From JACMLD01 sp039919885 (GTDB lineage: Bacteria > Bacteroidota > Bacteroidia > Chitinophagales > Chitinophagaceae): DNA of 64,000 nucleotides. The stretch covers positions 1 to 64,000 of the forward strand of contig JBDSEV010000005.1 in NCBI GenBank assembly GCA_039919885.1, written 5' to 3'. The notes beneath the pieces are model-generated. The model worked only from the letters and a program-made list of their open reading frames with translations. It was not told the DNA's origin and searched no databases. Position numbers and translations under genes: made by a program. Shown here one piece after another: positions 18,525 through 29,233 of the stretch. Numbering within the stretch: position 1 is the first letter of the stretch; each line of letters begins with the position of its first letter.

Positions 18525-21500
18525 TTAAACCGGTATGCTTTCTTCTTCCGCCCTGGTGGCCAGGCTAAGTTCATCCAGTGCGCTTCTTTTTTTGGCCGAT
18601 GAAAGATAAGAATACATGGCTGGTATAACGAACAAAGTAAGTATCAGCGAAAATAGGATACCTCCTACAATTACTACGCCCAATGGAATGCGGCTGGTGG
18701 CCGCCGCACCCAGTGATAACGCCAATGGTAAAGCGCCGAGCGACATGGCGAGGCTGGTCATTAATATTGGGCGAAGCCGCTGCGTGGCAGAGAAAATAGC
18801 TGCCTCGCTTCGCTTCATTCCTTTTAAACGGTTTTGATTGGCGAATTCTACAATGAGGATACCATTTTTGGTAACCAGCCCTACCAGCATTATCATTCCT
18901 ATCTGTGAAAAAATATTGAGCGTATGACCAAATAACCACAAAGACAATACAGCGCCTGCGATGGCCAGCGGTACTGTTACCATAATAATAAAGGGGTCAA
19001 TAAAACTTTCAAACTGCGCAGCAAGAATTAAAAAAATTAAACCTAATGCAAGCAAAAATGCGAAACTGGTATTGCTGGCACTTTCTGCAAAATCCCTGGA
19101 TGACCCCGAAAGCGAAGTTGAAAAAGATTCATCGGTCAGTTTGTTTGAAATCCGTTCCATTTCTTTGATGCCGTCCGCAATCGTTTTGCCGGGTTGCAAT
19201 CCCGCAGAAACCGTGGCTGATTTATACCGGTTGAAGTGAAAAATGGTTGGTGGCGTATTGGACTCTTCCACCGTCACCAAATTATCGAGACTTATCATAT
19301 CACCCCTGGTATTTCTAACAAACAACGCTTTCATATCATTCGGATCGTCGCGATCGTCACGCGCCACTTGTCCCATTACCTGGTATTGCTTGCCTTCTTT
19401 TGTAAAGTATCCCAGTCGCCGGTTACTGTAGGCGAGCTGCAACGACTCCGAAATATCGTTTACACTTACGCCCAGTTCCGCGGCTTTAATGCGGTCTATC
19501 TGCACGCGCAGCTCGGGCTTGTTAAATTTAAGATCCACGTCTACCTGTTGTAATATGGTACTCTTGTTTGCTTCTTCTAAGAATTTGGGCAGTATCTGCG
19601 TAAGTTTTTCGAAGTTGTTGTTCTGTATTACAAATTGCACCGGCTGACCGCCGCGCCGGTTTACTGAAATCGTTTCTTCCTGTATGGCAAATGCGCGTCC
19701 TTCATTGTACAGTGGCAGGTTGCGGTTTATCATGTCCACAATTTCCTGTTGCGAACGGTGCCTGTCTTTGATGTCTACCAAAGTAACTCTTACAAAGCCG
19801 GTGTTGGCATTGCCCGATCCCATAAAGCCCGGTGACGTAACCGTTAGTACTATCTGCTTTTCTGGTACGGAATCAATCATCAGGTTAGACAGCCTGGTGA
19901 TGTATTTATCCATTGCATCAAAAGAGGTGCCCTCTGGCCCCGATACCGCCAACCGGAACTGGCTCCGGTCTTCCATGGGGGCTAATTCCGACTGCAGACT
20001 GCCGCCAATAAAATAAATAATAGCAGCACATACGCCAATGATAATGAAAGCTACCCATCGCACCTTCATGAACCTGGTAAGAGATGCGGTATAGCCTTTT
20101 TCCATCCACTGAAAAAAAGGCTCTGTCTTTGTATAAAACCACGAATGCCGGTGTACGCCTTTCCTGGTAAGTTTTACATTCAACACCGGTGTTAAGGTGA
20201 GCGATACAAATGCGGAGATTAAAACAGCACCTGCCACCACGATACCGAACTCCCGGAACAGGCTGCCTACAAAACCCTGTAAAAAAATGATGGGCAAAAA
20301 TACCACCGCCAGTGTAATGGAAGTAGCAATTACAGCAAAATAAATTTCTTTTGATCCTTCCTGCGCGGCCTGCCACTTGTTCATTCCCCGCTCCATCTTT
20401 TTATATATATTCTCGGTTACCACGATGCCATCATCTACCACCAGTCCCGTAGCCAATACAATGGCCAGCAGCGATAATACATTGATCGTATAGCCCATGA
20501 TATACATGATAAAAAAGGCGCCAATCAATGATACGGGGATGTCTATGAGCGGGCGCACCGCAATCAGCCAGTCGCGGAAGAAAAGATAAATAATAAGAAT
20601 CACCAGTATAATTGATATTACCAGTGTCTCCTGTACCTCGGAGATAGATTTTTTAATGAACATGGTATTGTCCAGCGCAATATTGATTTTCACATCTGCC
20701 GGCACATCCTTCTTGATCTGGTCGAGCCTTTTATAAAACTCATCGGAGATGGCAACGTAATTGGATCCGGGCTGCGGAACAATGGCCAGCGCAATCATGG
20801 GTACACCGCTTTCTTTTAAGATGGTTTCCTCATTTTCAGGGCCCAGCACGGCTTCCCCGATATTCTTTACGCGCACGTCCGCACCATTGCTGTTGCGGAT
20901 TATAATATTGTTGAATTCTTCTTCCGTATTCAAACGACCGAATGTACGTACGGTTAGTTCTGTAGCATTGCCCGAAATTTTACCGGAAGGCAGTTCAACA
21001 TTTTCTTTCGATAGCGCCGACTGAACATCTACCGGTGTTAAATTATAAGCAGCCAGTTTTGCGGGGTCGAGCCAGATACGCATGGCATACCTTTTCTCTC
21101 CCCAAATTTGTATACCGCTTACACCGGGTATTGTTTGCAGGCGCTCAACCAATACATTGTTGGCATACTCCGTTACCTCTAACTGGTTGCGGGTATTGCT
21201 GGTAATGGTCATCGACAAAATAGCGTCTGAGCTGGCATCGGCTTTAGATACTACAGGGGGTGCTTCCAGGTCGGGCGGCAGCGATCTTACCGCCTGAGAA
21301 ACTTTATCGCGCACATCATTGGCGGCGGCTTCGAGGTTAATATTTAAATCAAATTCTACATTAATGCTACTGGTACCATTGCTGCTGGAAGAGGTAATGT
21401 TGCGTACGCCGGCAATACCATTTATTGATTTCTCCAGTGGCTCTGTTACCTGCGTTTCAATAATATCTGCATTGGCCCCCGAATACGAAGTGCGCACGTT

Positions 21501-21635
21501 TACATTGGGCGGGTCGATGGCCGGGTAGTCACGTATACCCAGGAATTTAAAACCGATTATGCCAAATACAACAATAATGATATTCATTACGATGGCAAGT
21601 ACCGGCCGGCGCAGACTGAGTTCGGATATGTTCAT
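18525..21635 (-). CDS. RND efflux pump, inner-membrane transporter (AcrB/MexB type)
   Basis: This is the proton-driven inner-membrane pump of a tripartite exporter, probably for hydrophobic compounds or drugs. The 1036 residues fit the HAE-1 class. The N-terminus MNISELSLRRPVLAIVMNI is the first membrane helix. The TM4 proton-relay motif GLVVDDGIVVTENIYKKME is intact (Asp-Asp). Periplasmic porter segments such as ATDVR-like NDVRDKVSQAVRSLP and the C-terminal helices (GLVTKNGILIVEFANQ) are present. It starts 104 nt after the adaptor gene and ends 10 nt before the TolC gene. The substrate cannot be read from the sequence. Confidence 0.95.
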   Translation of the reverse strand: MNISELSLRRPVLAIVMNIIIVVFGIIGFKFLGIRDYPAIDPPNVNVRTSYSGANADIIETQVTEPLEKSINGIAGVRNITSSSSNGTSSINVEFDLNINLEAAANDVRDKVSQAVRSLPPDLEAPPVVSKADASSDAILSMTITSNTRNQLEVTEYANNVLVERLQTIPGVSGIQIWGEKRYAMRIWLDPAKLAAYNLTPVDVQSALSKENVELPSGKISGNATELTVRTFGRLNTEEEFNNIIIRNSNGADVRVKNIGEAVLGPENEETILKESGVPMIALAIVPQPGSNYVAISDEFYKRLDQIKKDVPADVKINIALDNTMFIKKSISEVQETLVISIILVILIIYLFFRDWLIAVRPLIDIPVSLIGAFFIMYIMGYTINVLSLLAIVLATGLVVDDGIVVTENIYKKMERGMNKWQAAQEGSKEIYFAVIATSITLAVVFLPIIFLQGFVGSLFREFGIVVAGAVLISAFVSLTLTPVLNVKLTRKGVHRHSWFYTKTEPFFQWMEKGYTASLTRFMKVRWVAFIIIGVCAAIIYFIGGSLQSELAPMEDRSQFRLAVSGPEGTSFDAMDKYITRLSNLMIDSVPEKQIVLTVTSPGFMGSGNANTGFVRVTLVDIKDRHRSQQEIVDMINRNLPLYNEGRAFAIQEETISVNRRGGQPVQFVIQNNNFEKLTQILPKFLEEANKSTILQQVDVDLKFNKPELRVQIDRIKAAELGVSVNDISESLQLAYSNRRLGYFTKEGKQYQVMGQVARDDRDDPNDMKALFVRNTRGDMISLDNLVTVEESNTPPTIFHFNRYKSATVSAGLQPGKTIADGIKEMERISNKLTDESFSTSLSGSSRDFAESASNTSFAFLLALGLIFLILAAQFESFIDPFIIMVTVPLAIAGAVLSLWLFGHTLNIFSQIGMIMLVGLVTKNGILIVEFANQNRLKGMKRSEAAIFSATQRLRPILMTSLAMSLGALPLALSLGAAATSRIPLGVVIVGGILFSLILTLFVIPAMYSYLSSAKKRSALDELSLATRAEEESIPV

Positions 21636-21739
21636 GCCACTTTATTTATTGTTTGATGGTGCAGTAAAAAATGAGCACACCTTTTATTTAAACCATTTTA
21701 ATAGGATACCTGGCAAGTCATCGTGCAATTGCTGCAAAT

Positions 21740-22813
21740 TTACTGGTTGACTATCCGGCTGATTTTTATCGCTGCATCAGGCCTTGTACTTAGCAGGCCA
21801 GTAGTTACAATGGTATCACCTGCCTTTAACCCGCTGGTAATCTGTATGGTGGACGAGTCGCGAATGCCCGTAGTGACGTCCACAAATTTTGCCACGCCGC
21901 CCTGGTAAATAATTACTTTTTTACCCCTTGCCTGTGGTATAATGGCCTGGGTAGGCACCACAATTGCGTTGGGATCGGGTTCAAAATCAAGCACCACTTT
22001 TGCAAACACGCCCGGCACCAGTCCTGCCTGTTTATTTTCAACAATGGCCCGGATGGAGAGCGTACGTGTTTCCTGCGCAACGCCGGATTCGGTAGCCATT
22101 ATTTTTGCTGTATGCGTTTTGTTGCCTCCTTCGGTAGTAAACTGCACCGGCTGCCCTACCCTGATCTGCGAAATATATTTTTCCGGCACCGAAAAATCCA
22201 GTTTAAGAATATCGGTTTGCTGAATGGTGGCAACAATGGTAGCGGGCGTAACAAATGCCCCCATGCTGATATTTTTGAGGCCTACTTTGCCGTTGAACGG
22301 CGCCCTTATTTCTGTTTTGATAATGGTTGCTTGCGTTATTTCAATATCAGCTTTAATGTTGTTTACATTGAGCAGGCTGGCATCGTAATCCTGCTGGCTG
22401 ATGCCCTGAAGTTTGATAAGCTGTGAGGAACGTTGCTCATTCTGGTTGGCAATCTGCAACTGTACCTGCAATTTTTTTAGGGTAGCCTGCAGGTCGCCAT
22501 CGTATAATTTGGCGATTAGCATTCCCTTCACGATTTGCCGGCCTTCGCTCACATTAAGCTGCACAATCCTTCCTGATATTTCCGGGTGTAGTTCTGTTGA
22601 CTGGTTGGCGATTAATGAACCGGGCACTTCTACACTAGCACCCAACGAATGGGCTTTTACAATATAGGCTTCCACCACGCCCGTTGCGGGTTTGCTTTTT
22701 CCCGCGGGTGCAGCAATCTTCTCATTTTTATCATTGCCACCGCAAGCAGCCAAAGCGGCGATTGCCACGATGATAAACGGTGAAAAGCGAATTCCGGGTA
22801 ATGATATGTTCAC
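21740..22813 (-). CDS. RND efflux periplasmic adaptor (MFP/HlyD family) lipoprotein
   Basis: This protein joins the inner-membrane pump to the TolC channel. It has 357 residues. The signal peptide ends in the lipobox LAAC, followed by a charged linker (GGNDKNEK), so it is probably lipid-anchored. The barrel-sandwich and hairpin region (LHPEISGRIVQLNVSEGRQIVKGMLIAKL-like spacing), the coiled coil (residues about 105-145) and the beta-barrel (IRAPFNGKVGLKNISMGAFVTPA) are in family order. It is first of the three-gene operon. Confidence 0.93.
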   Translation of the reverse strand: MNISLPGIRFSPFIIVAIAALAACGGNDKNEKIAAPAGKSKPATGVVEAYIVKAHSLGASVEVPGSLIANQSTELHPEISGRIVQLNVSEGRQIVKGMLIAKLYDGDLQATLKKLQVQLQIANQNEQRSSQLIKLQGISQQDYDASLLNVNNIKADIEITQATIIKTEIRAPFNGKVGLKNISMGAFVTPATIVATIQQTDILKLDFSVPEKYISQIRVGQPVQFTTEGGNKTHTAKIMATESGVAQETRTLSIRAIVENKQAGLVPGVFAKVVLDFEPDPNAIVVPTQAIIPQARGKKVIIYQGGVAKFVDVTTGIRDSSTIQITSGLKAGDTIVTTGLLSTRPDAAIKISRIVNQ

Positions 22814-22953
22814 GCTGAATGGATTAATAGTCGTTAAAAGTAGACAAAAAAAAAATTAATGATAAAACCGCCTTGCTACAGTAGAACAGCCGCGGCCAAA
22901 TTAATACAAACACGTTGTAGTACCGTAAAAAAATCAGCCTGCCCCAAAATAAA

Positions 22954-22976
22954 AAATTCCCTCGGAAAGGGAATTT
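22954..22976 (-). terminator. Rho-independent terminator after the sugar-utilisation locus
   Basis: AAATTCCC (22954-22961) pairs with GGGAATTT (22969-22976) around a 7-nt loop. On the minus strand it is followed by a T-rich run (TTTTTTATTTT). It lies 71 nt past the stop of the isomerase/epimerase gene. Confidence 0.8.
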
Positions 22977-23047
22977 AGCTGCAAGGTTACTACTTGCATT
23001 GGTTGCTTTATCGGATACTCGGCAGCATTTTGCTACGGCAAACGGTA

Positions 23048-23890
23048 CTATCCCACCGTTTTAATCACGCCCCGGAAGTAGCCTTCTGATTCTGCGATAC
23101 CGGGCAAAGAATCTGACATGTCTTTTTCAAATTCAAAACTGCAGAAGCCTTTAAATTTAATTTTATTGAGGGCTTTTACCAGTGCCGGAAAATCAATTAC
23201 GCCGCGGCCCACTTCCATTGCCTTACCATCTTTTTCCGCTGCTGATACGTCTTTAATATGCATATCAAAGACACGTTTGTTATAGTCCAAAACAGCTTTT
23301 GCAGGATCCTGGCCAGCACGGGTAGAATGGCCGATGTCGATGCAAAGGCCAACGCGCTCGTCCCGGTTTTTAATCAGATCATATACGTTCTTTGGACTTG
23401 GATACAATTTATCCTCCGGGCCGTGGTTATGAATGGCGATCCTGATATTGGTGCTTTTAACTTTTTCTTCTGTATAATCCAGCAGGTCAGGATTGGGTAC
23501 GCCCACAATGAGCGATACACCCACATTTTTGGCGTACTCAAAAGCCTGGTCCACGGCTTCTTTTGTTTTCATGTAAATAACGCCAACAGCGTAAATGCTG
23601 ATGCCACCTTCTTTAAATTGCGCCAGCACACTGCTCATTTTTTCCGGTGTACTATTGAGTGGCAAATGAAAATCTTTTAGTGAAAGGTTTGTTACGTTCA
23701 CCCTTTTCATTATTGCAATTGATTTCTCGACGTCAAACTTGACAAACGTAAACCCGGCCATACCCAGCTTAAGGTTGCTTTCCGTAGTCTCATTGGTTGC
23801 AGCCAGCGCGCTGCTACTCATCAATGGCAACACGGCCGCGCTGCCAAGGCCAAGAACAGATTTTTGTATGAAACTTCTTCTTGAGGTCAT
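23048..23890 (-). CDS. Exported sugar phosphate isomerase/epimerase-like TIM-barrel protein
   Basis: The 280 residues belong to the xylose-isomerase-like TIM-barrel (AP endonuclease 2) superfamily. The N-terminus carries SRRSFIQKSVLGLGSAAVLP, a twin-arginine-type signal, so the folded protein is probably exported. Expected metal-binding segments are visible: IAIHNHGPED, CIDIGHSTRAG, FDMHIKDV and SFEFEKD near the C-terminus. It lies 197 nt after susD on the same strand and is followed by a terminator, so it ends the locus. With ThuA and Gfo/Idh partners, a role in epimerising or cleaving a (keto-)sugar in the periplasm is likely, but the substrate is unknown. Confidence 0.82.
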   Translation of the reverse strand: MTSRRSFIQKSVLGLGSAAVLPLMSSSALAATNETTESNLKLGMAGFTFVKFDVEKSIAIMKRVNVTNLSLKDFHLPLNSTPEKMSSVLAQFKEGGISIYAVGVIYMKTKEAVDQAFEYAKNVGVSLIVGVPNPDLLDYTEEKVKSTNIRIAIHNHGPEDKLYPSPKNVYDLIKNRDERVGLCIDIGHSTRAGQDPAKAVLDYNKRVFDMHIKDVSAAEKDGKAMEVGRGVIDFPALVKALNKIKFKGFCSFEFEKDMSDSLPGIAESEGYFRGVIKTVG

Positions 23891-24002
23891 ATTTGCTATT
23901 TAATGATTAATGAAATGATATTGTTGGTTGCGTTTTTGTGTTTCGTAGGCCACACACAATAGCTTCGACCCACGATATAACGGCGGCGGAACAAATTAAA
24001 GA

Positions 24003-24057
24003 ATGCCGGCAGGCTTAATTGATAATTTACATGGTTACCAATAACTCCCGCCGGCAT
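24003..24057 (-). other. Long-loop inverted repeat between susD and the isomerase gene
   Basis: ATGCCGGC (24003-24010) is perfectly complementary to GCCGGCAT (24050-24057) around a 39-nt spacer. It sits in the 197-nt gap after susD. No T-run follows on the minus strand, so it is more likely an RNA-stability or processing element than a terminator (inference). Confidence 0.4.
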
Positions 24058-24087
24058 CAATAATATTTTGTTTGGCGCGCGCGCTGT

Positions 24088-25932
24088 TTATTTCGGTATC
24101 GCTGTCAATGGCGGCACATTTGTTTCAAAGCCCACATAACCCATGTTCTGGTTAATATGTCCGTAAGAATTAGCCTGTATAGACACCGATGGTACCGGCC
24201 ACAAAACGTGGTAAGCACTCATCGTATACAAATCACCATGATTTGTTTTAACGCCTTTGTTATAAAAATCTGTTTTAGCCGTAATCCTGTCGAACCAGTA
24301 ATTGCTGGTCGAAAAATTATCGAGCGTATAGGATTTACCGTTTTCAGCAGCTTTACCTGTTTTTGCAAAGATGTACGCAATGCGGGTAAGTTCTGTTTTA
24401 CGGGGCTCTTCAAAAAACAATTCCCTTGCTCTTTCATCCAGTATTGTGTTCATTGTTACAGGGCCTGTGAGCGGTGCACAGCCAGCCCTCGTTCTTACTG
24501 CATTCACATCTGCTAATGCACTGGCCAGGTCGCCCTTCCAGAAATAGGCCTCGGCACGCAACAGGTAAGTTTCTGCAATGCGGAAGATATACCAGTCCGT
24601 ATGTCCGCCCTGCATGGGTGCATTTTCCACATCAGGTACAAACAGTTTGTATTGCGGCCATCCATACCAGCACCGAATGGTATCTGATGTAGTAAGGTTT
24701 CCGTTCGGACCATATTTCACCAGGTTTTTCAGGTAGTAAGGATCCTGCGGCTCCGTTTGCGTAGCTTTTAACGCGGCTAAATTATTATATACCAGGTCGG
24801 TCATGTTCATCCAGTTACCTGGAGCATGGCGCAGATCGTTGGCATCATCCCAAATAGTCCACTGACTGTAAGCAGTAGCGCGGCACCTGCCGATGCCCCT
24901 TCCAACTAAATTTGATTGCGAAAAAGGTACATCTGCACTTTGCACACCATCATTGGTGCCTTTTTTACCAGACGGGGTATTGATATTGGCACCCCAGTAA
25001 GGAACGCATTGCCGCATGGTGCTCATACCGGTACCGTACTGCCCATCGCCGAACCGGTCAATCACGAAATAAATACCCTCTTTATTGCCGGCAATTGATT
25101 TATTTTCCGGACGGTGTAAATCCCAGATTACATTTTTGTTGGTTGATCCAAACGGTGTCTTCATGAGCGCATACGTACTTCCGTTAATGATACCATTGGC
25201 AGCCGCAATGGCTTCATCAAAATTGCCAAGCGCCAGGTTTACTTTTGCAAGCAAATGCTGACAGGCACCTTTGGTTACGTCGCCCCTGTTCACCGCATCT
25301 GAAGACCAAAGTACGGCAGAATCCAAATCCAGTTTTATTTGCGCGAGGATTACTTCTCTTTTCGTGCTCACAAAATCAAGTTTTGGAGACGTTAACTCGG
25401 AAAAAATCGCCGGAACGTCGCCAAATTGCATAGTAAGCCGGTAATAACGCATCGCCCGGTGAAAGTAAGCGGCACCCAGGATTGCATTCCTTTCAGCAAC
25501 GTTTGCATAGGTAGCCTGGTCAATGCGGCTGATAACGGTATTGGCATATTTGATTCCTTTGTACCCTTCTGACCAGTAATAATAGATTCTCGCATGGTCG
25601 GAATTTTCATTTCCGGGACTTGCATTATCCGGCGTAATAACCAGGTTGTTGTCCTGCGCAGGACCGGATTTGTCGGTAACGCCATCTACTGTTACTTCAG
25701 AAAACAATTCTTCCGTAAGAAACGGCATACCATCACCATAATACTCATTACGCAAATTCCTGGCGCAGGATACCAGCGCCGCTCGCATACCCGCCGCGTC
25801 TATATAGGTAGCGCTGGGTTCGTAGAAAGACAATGGTTTAGGCTTGAGGTAGTCTCTATTGCAACTGCTTATTACAGTCAGCAGCCCAATCAAAGGCAAA
25901 ATGACAAGTAGTCGGTTAAAAATATTTTTCAT
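24088..25932 (-). CDS. SusD/RagB-family nutrient-binding outer-membrane lipoprotein
   Basis: SusD-type proteins sit on the cell surface and hand glycans or oligosaccharides to the paired SusC channel. The 614 residues begin with a lipoprotein signal ending ISSC at about residue 24. The body has the TPR-like helices of the family: ILGAAYFHRAMRYYRLTMQFGDVPAIF, then the C-terminal RIAETYLLRAEAYFWKGDLASALADVNAVRTRAG and an ERARELFFEE-like box. It starts 25 nt after susC. It belongs to the ThuA-Gfo/Idh-SusCD locus. Confidence 0.93.
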   Translation of the reverse strand: MKNIFNRLLVILPLIGLLTVISSCNRDYLKPKPLSFYEPSATYIDAAGMRAALVSCARNLRNEYYGDGMPFLTEELFSEVTVDGVTDKSGPAQDNNLVITPDNASPGNENSDHARIYYYWSEGYKGIKYANTVISRIDQATYANVAERNAILGAAYFHRAMRYYRLTMQFGDVPAIFSELTSPKLDFVSTKREVILAQIKLDLDSAVLWSSDAVNRGDVTKGACQHLLAKVNLALGNFDEAIAAANGIINGSTYALMKTPFGSTNKNVIWDLHRPENKSIAGNKEGIYFVIDRFGDGQYGTGMSTMRQCVPYWGANINTPSGKKGTNDGVQSADVPFSQSNLVGRGIGRCRATAYSQWTIWDDANDLRHAPGNWMNMTDLVYNNLAALKATQTEPQDPYYLKNLVKYGPNGNLTTSDTIRCWYGWPQYKLFVPDVENAPMQGGHTDWYIFRIAETYLLRAEAYFWKGDLASALADVNAVRTRAGCAPLTGPVTMNTILDERARELFFEEPRKTELTRIAYIFAKTGKAAENGKSYTLDNFSTSNYWFDRITAKTDFYNKGVKTNHGDLYTMSAYHVLWPVPSVSIQANSYGHINQNMGYVGFETNVPPLTAIPK

Positions 25933-25957
25933 GTTTCAATTATTAAATCAGTTAAAG

Positions 25958-28900
25958 TTAGAATGTCAGGTTAAGGCCGAGTGTAAAATACCTTGGGGGA
26001 ATGGCAATTGATACGTTACCATTTGAATCCCTATTTCTGTATTCTGCATCCCAGTAATTCCAGTCGGGCTGATAGGCAAACGGGTTGTTCACATTGGCAT
26101 AAATTTTCAGGCTTTCCATTCTCGCCCTGCTAACAAGCGCTTTCGGTAATGTATAGCCCAGTGAAATATTGTTTACCCTTATGTTAGACGTGTGGCGATA
26201 GACACCGTAGCTGGCGCCGCCATTGCTGGAGAACAAGCGCGCGTAATCATTCCTCGGATTGTCTTTTGTCCAGTAAGGGTAGATATAAGCATTCTGCCGG
26301 TCAGGGAAACCGCCATTGTTCTTGGCCTGGTTAAAATCACTGTACTGGCCCCAGATTGAATATACCTGGAATGCAAAATCGAAGTTTTTATAAATGGTGA
26401 ATTCATTTCTCAATGACCACTGGAACCGCGGTGTTCTGTAACCCAGGAACTGACGGTCTGCATCGGAGAATTTACCATCTCCATTTACGTCCTGTATTTT
26501 GAAATCACCTGGGATAACGCCATACTTGGCGGCTTCGGTTGCTTCATTTTGCTGCCATACACCCAGCACTTTTAAATCCCAGATCTGGTCAAGGTCGTGC
26601 CCGATAAACCACCTGTTGCCCACGTCATCTTTTTCTACCTGGCCGGTTACTTTACCGGTTACGGGATCTACCACATCCACTGGTCCGTACAAATGCACAA
26701 TCTTATTCCTGTTCAAAGAAAACGTAGCCGTTGTTCTCCAGGAAAAATTGGCACGCTTAACGTTGTTGCTGTTCAGCGTAAGCTCAATCCCCTTGTTATC
26801 CACCTGGCCGAGGTTATCCCAAACATTGGAGAATCCTGTTACATCTGGCAATGCCCTTAAGATTAACAAATCGTGGGTCGACTTTTTATATACTTCTATT
26901 GAACCACTCACCACGTTTTTAAACAAAGAGAAGTCGAGGCCCAGGTTAATGGAAGAGGTTTTCTCCCACTGCAGGTTAGGATTCTGCAAACGGTTAACAA
27001 ACAACTGCGATACCAGCACTACGGCACCCGCCGCGGTTACATATTGGTATTTACCGGTAGACAGATCGGAGATGGCGTTGTAGCGGCCAATATCCCTGTT
27101 ACCATTTATACCGTACGATACCCGCAGTTTTCCGTAACTGAGCCAGTTGTTATTTTTCATGAAACTTTCGTCAGAAAATATCCATCCCAGTGCAACAGAA
27201 GGAAAGGTAGCCCTTGGATTACCCTGGCCAAATGCGGAGTAACCATCGCGGCGTACGGAAGCCGTTAGCAGGTAGCGTTGTTTGAAAGTATAATTTAACC
27301 TGCCCATTAATGCATCGCCGGTGCTATATTGGTCGTCACTGCTAATAACCGGTTTGATACCTGCACCGATATTGTGGTAGCTCAGGATATCATTGGGGTC
27401 AAAGCCCTGGTTGTCCATCTGGTTTCTCCAGGATTGAAATTTTTCCGCGTTGTACAGGAAGGTTACATCAAACTGGTGTTCACCAAATGTTTTGTTCCAT
27501 TTCAGCAGGTTATCAACTTGCCAGTTATAAGAAGTCTGGTCTGTCCTGGTTGCAGAGCCTTTTACAGCAGCATAAGGAAAACTTTTTGCTGAGTTGCCAT
27601 TGAAATAACGATAAAATTCAAAATTTGGGGTAAAGTTGACCTGGTAAGAAAAGCCGAGGCCCAAATCACCTTTTGCATACAGCGATCCAAACAAAGTATT
27701 CGTTTTTTGCAAACGGGTCGTGTACACGTATCCCTGGAAGGGGTTCAGGTTATTGCCCACGTCATCATTTGGGCTATCCCTCAACGTTACACCATCTGCT
27801 TTGTATTTTTCACCATAAGGAGATGCATTCACCATCTGGCCCCAGTCAACCGGCACCTGGCTTTCATCCCTGTCTGCAAACTGCAGGTTCATACCTACCG
27901 TCATAAATTTGGCCGCTTTTGCTTCCAGGTTTGCGCGCATGCGAAAAGTTTTGAATGCGTCGCCAAGAATAATGCCCTGGTTGTTGGTGTAATTCATAGA
28001 CATATAGTAAGACACCTTGTCGTTGCGGTTGCTGATGCTCAGGGTATGGTCCTGGCGCAGTCCTTTGTGAAACATCTGGCTGTACCAGTCTGTTTCTTTG
28101 CCGGCTTTATAGTTGGCTATTTCTACCGGGAACATTTTAAGCCTGTTGAGCCAAACGGTGATGGAATCGCCGCTCTGGTTTTCGCGCCAGCTGTCAACAG
28201 TAACACCAGCAGGTAAAGATCTTGGGTCATTGTAACGGTATTGCGGCGCAGATACGTTGGTGCTCCTGAGTACATCCTGTCTCCAGGCCACGAAACCCGG
28301 ACCATCATGCAGTGGTTGGTTCCTGGCGAGTTCACCATAACCAACGTTGGTGTTAAACGAGATGGTGGGTTTTGCACCGCTTGCACCCCTTTTAGTAGAA
28401 ATCAACACTACACCGCTCGCTGCTTTGGCACCAAATACAGCTGCAGAACTGGCATCTTTGAGTACGTCAATGGTGGCTATGTCATTGGGGTTGATATCAG
28501 ACAACTGGCCTGGATAAATAACACCATCAAGTACTATCAGCGGCGAAGTACCTGCATTAACGGAAGATTTGCCGCGTACCAGTAAATCGCCCCCACCCTT
28601 GGCGGACGCGGAGTTTGTTTGCGAAATGCTGAGCCCGGCAATATTGCCACGAAGCGCATCTGCCACACTTTGCGGGTTTTCATTTTCCAGCTGTGTTACT
28701 TTTACCTGTGATACGGCACCGGTTACATCTTTCTTAGCGCGTGTTCCGTATCCTACTACTACCACCTCATCGAGTTTGGGGCCATCTGCAGCTTCCATTA
28801 CCACATTTATTGAAGTGCGGCCTTTTACCTGCATGGTTTGTTCTGCAAAACCTACCGAAGAAAATACTAAGGTGGCTCCTGATGGTACGCCAGTAAGTAC

Positions 28901-29101
28901 GAAATGACCTTTGGCATCCGTACTGGTTCCGTTTTTCTTTCCTCTAACGGTAACGGACACGTTAGGTAATGAATTGGTGCTGTCTTTGGCCCTGATATCG
29001 CCCGCTACCGTAATTAGGTCCTGGGCGGAAACGACTCCCGAGCTGCACAGCAGTATCATGCACAGCATAATGGGAATCTTGTGGAAGAATTTTTTACTCA
29101 T
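25958..29101 (-). CDS. SusC/RagA-family TonB-linked outer-membrane transporter
   Basis: This is the TonB-dependent outer-membrane channel that imports the ligand held by SusD. The 1047 residues start with a signal peptide ending VSAQD, then a carboxypeptidase-D-like repeat domain (about residues 32-110, GDIRAKDSTNSLPNVSVTVRG), the DEVVVVGYGT plug entry, a plug domain (ADALRGNIAGLSI, DVLKDASSAAVFGAKAASGVVLISTKRG) and a C-terminal beta-barrel ending in an aromatic residue (LNLTF). It lies 132 nt after an exported Gfo/Idh gene and 25 nt before susD. Confidence 0.95.
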   Translation of the reverse strand: MSKKFFHKIPIMLCMILLCSSGVVSAQDLITVAGDIRAKDSTNSLPNVSVTVRGKKNGTSTDAKGHFVLTGVPSGATLVFSSVGFAEQTMQVKGRTSINVVMEAADGPKLDEVVVVGYGTRAKKDVTGAVSQVKVTQLENENPQSVADALRGNIAGLSISQTNSASAKGGGDLLVRGKSSVNAGTSPLIVLDGVIYPGQLSDINPNDIATIDVLKDASSAAVFGAKAASGVVLISTKRGASGAKPTISFNTNVGYGELARNQPLHDGPGFVAWRQDVLRSTNVSAPQYRYNDPRSLPAGVTVDSWRENQSGDSITVWLNRLKMFPVEIANYKAGKETDWYSQMFHKGLRQDHTLSISNRNDKVSYYMSMNYTNNQGIILGDAFKTFRMRANLEAKAAKFMTVGMNLQFADRDESQVPVDWGQMVNASPYGEKYKADGVTLRDSPNDDVGNNLNPFQGYVYTTRLQKTNTLFGSLYAKGDLGLGFSYQVNFTPNFEFYRYFNGNSAKSFPYAAVKGSATRTDQTSYNWQVDNLLKWNKTFGEHQFDVTFLYNAEKFQSWRNQMDNQGFDPNDILSYHNIGAGIKPVISSDDQYSTGDALMGRLNYTFKQRYLLTASVRRDGYSAFGQGNPRATFPSVALGWIFSDESFMKNNNWLSYGKLRVSYGINGNRDIGRYNAISDLSTGKYQYVTAAGAVVLVSQLFVNRLQNPNLQWEKTSSINLGLDFSLFKNVVSGSIEVYKKSTHDLLILRALPDVTGFSNVWDNLGQVDNKGIELTLNSNNVKRANFSWRTTATFSLNRNKIVHLYGPVDVVDPVTGKVTGQVEKDDVGNRWFIGHDLDQIWDLKVLGVWQQNEATEAAKYGVIPGDFKIQDVNGDGKFSDADRQFLGYRTPRFQWSLRNEFTIYKNFDFAFQVYSIWGQYSDFNQAKNNGGFPDRQNAYIYPYWTKDNPRNDYARLFSSNGGASYGVYRHTSNIRVNNISLGYTLPKALVSRARMESLKIYANVNNPFAYQPDWNYWDAEYRNRDSNGNVSIAIPPRYFTLGLNLTF

Positions 29102-29233
29102 AAAGCAAGTTTGTTAGTGATTAAAATTTTTTCTCGAAATGGTAAATTTAAATTTTGGTTGTTATGGCATCGTCATCTGTGTTTGTATGTTTAGGGTTAA
29201 AAAATTAATGGTTTTTTTATGACAGGTGAACTA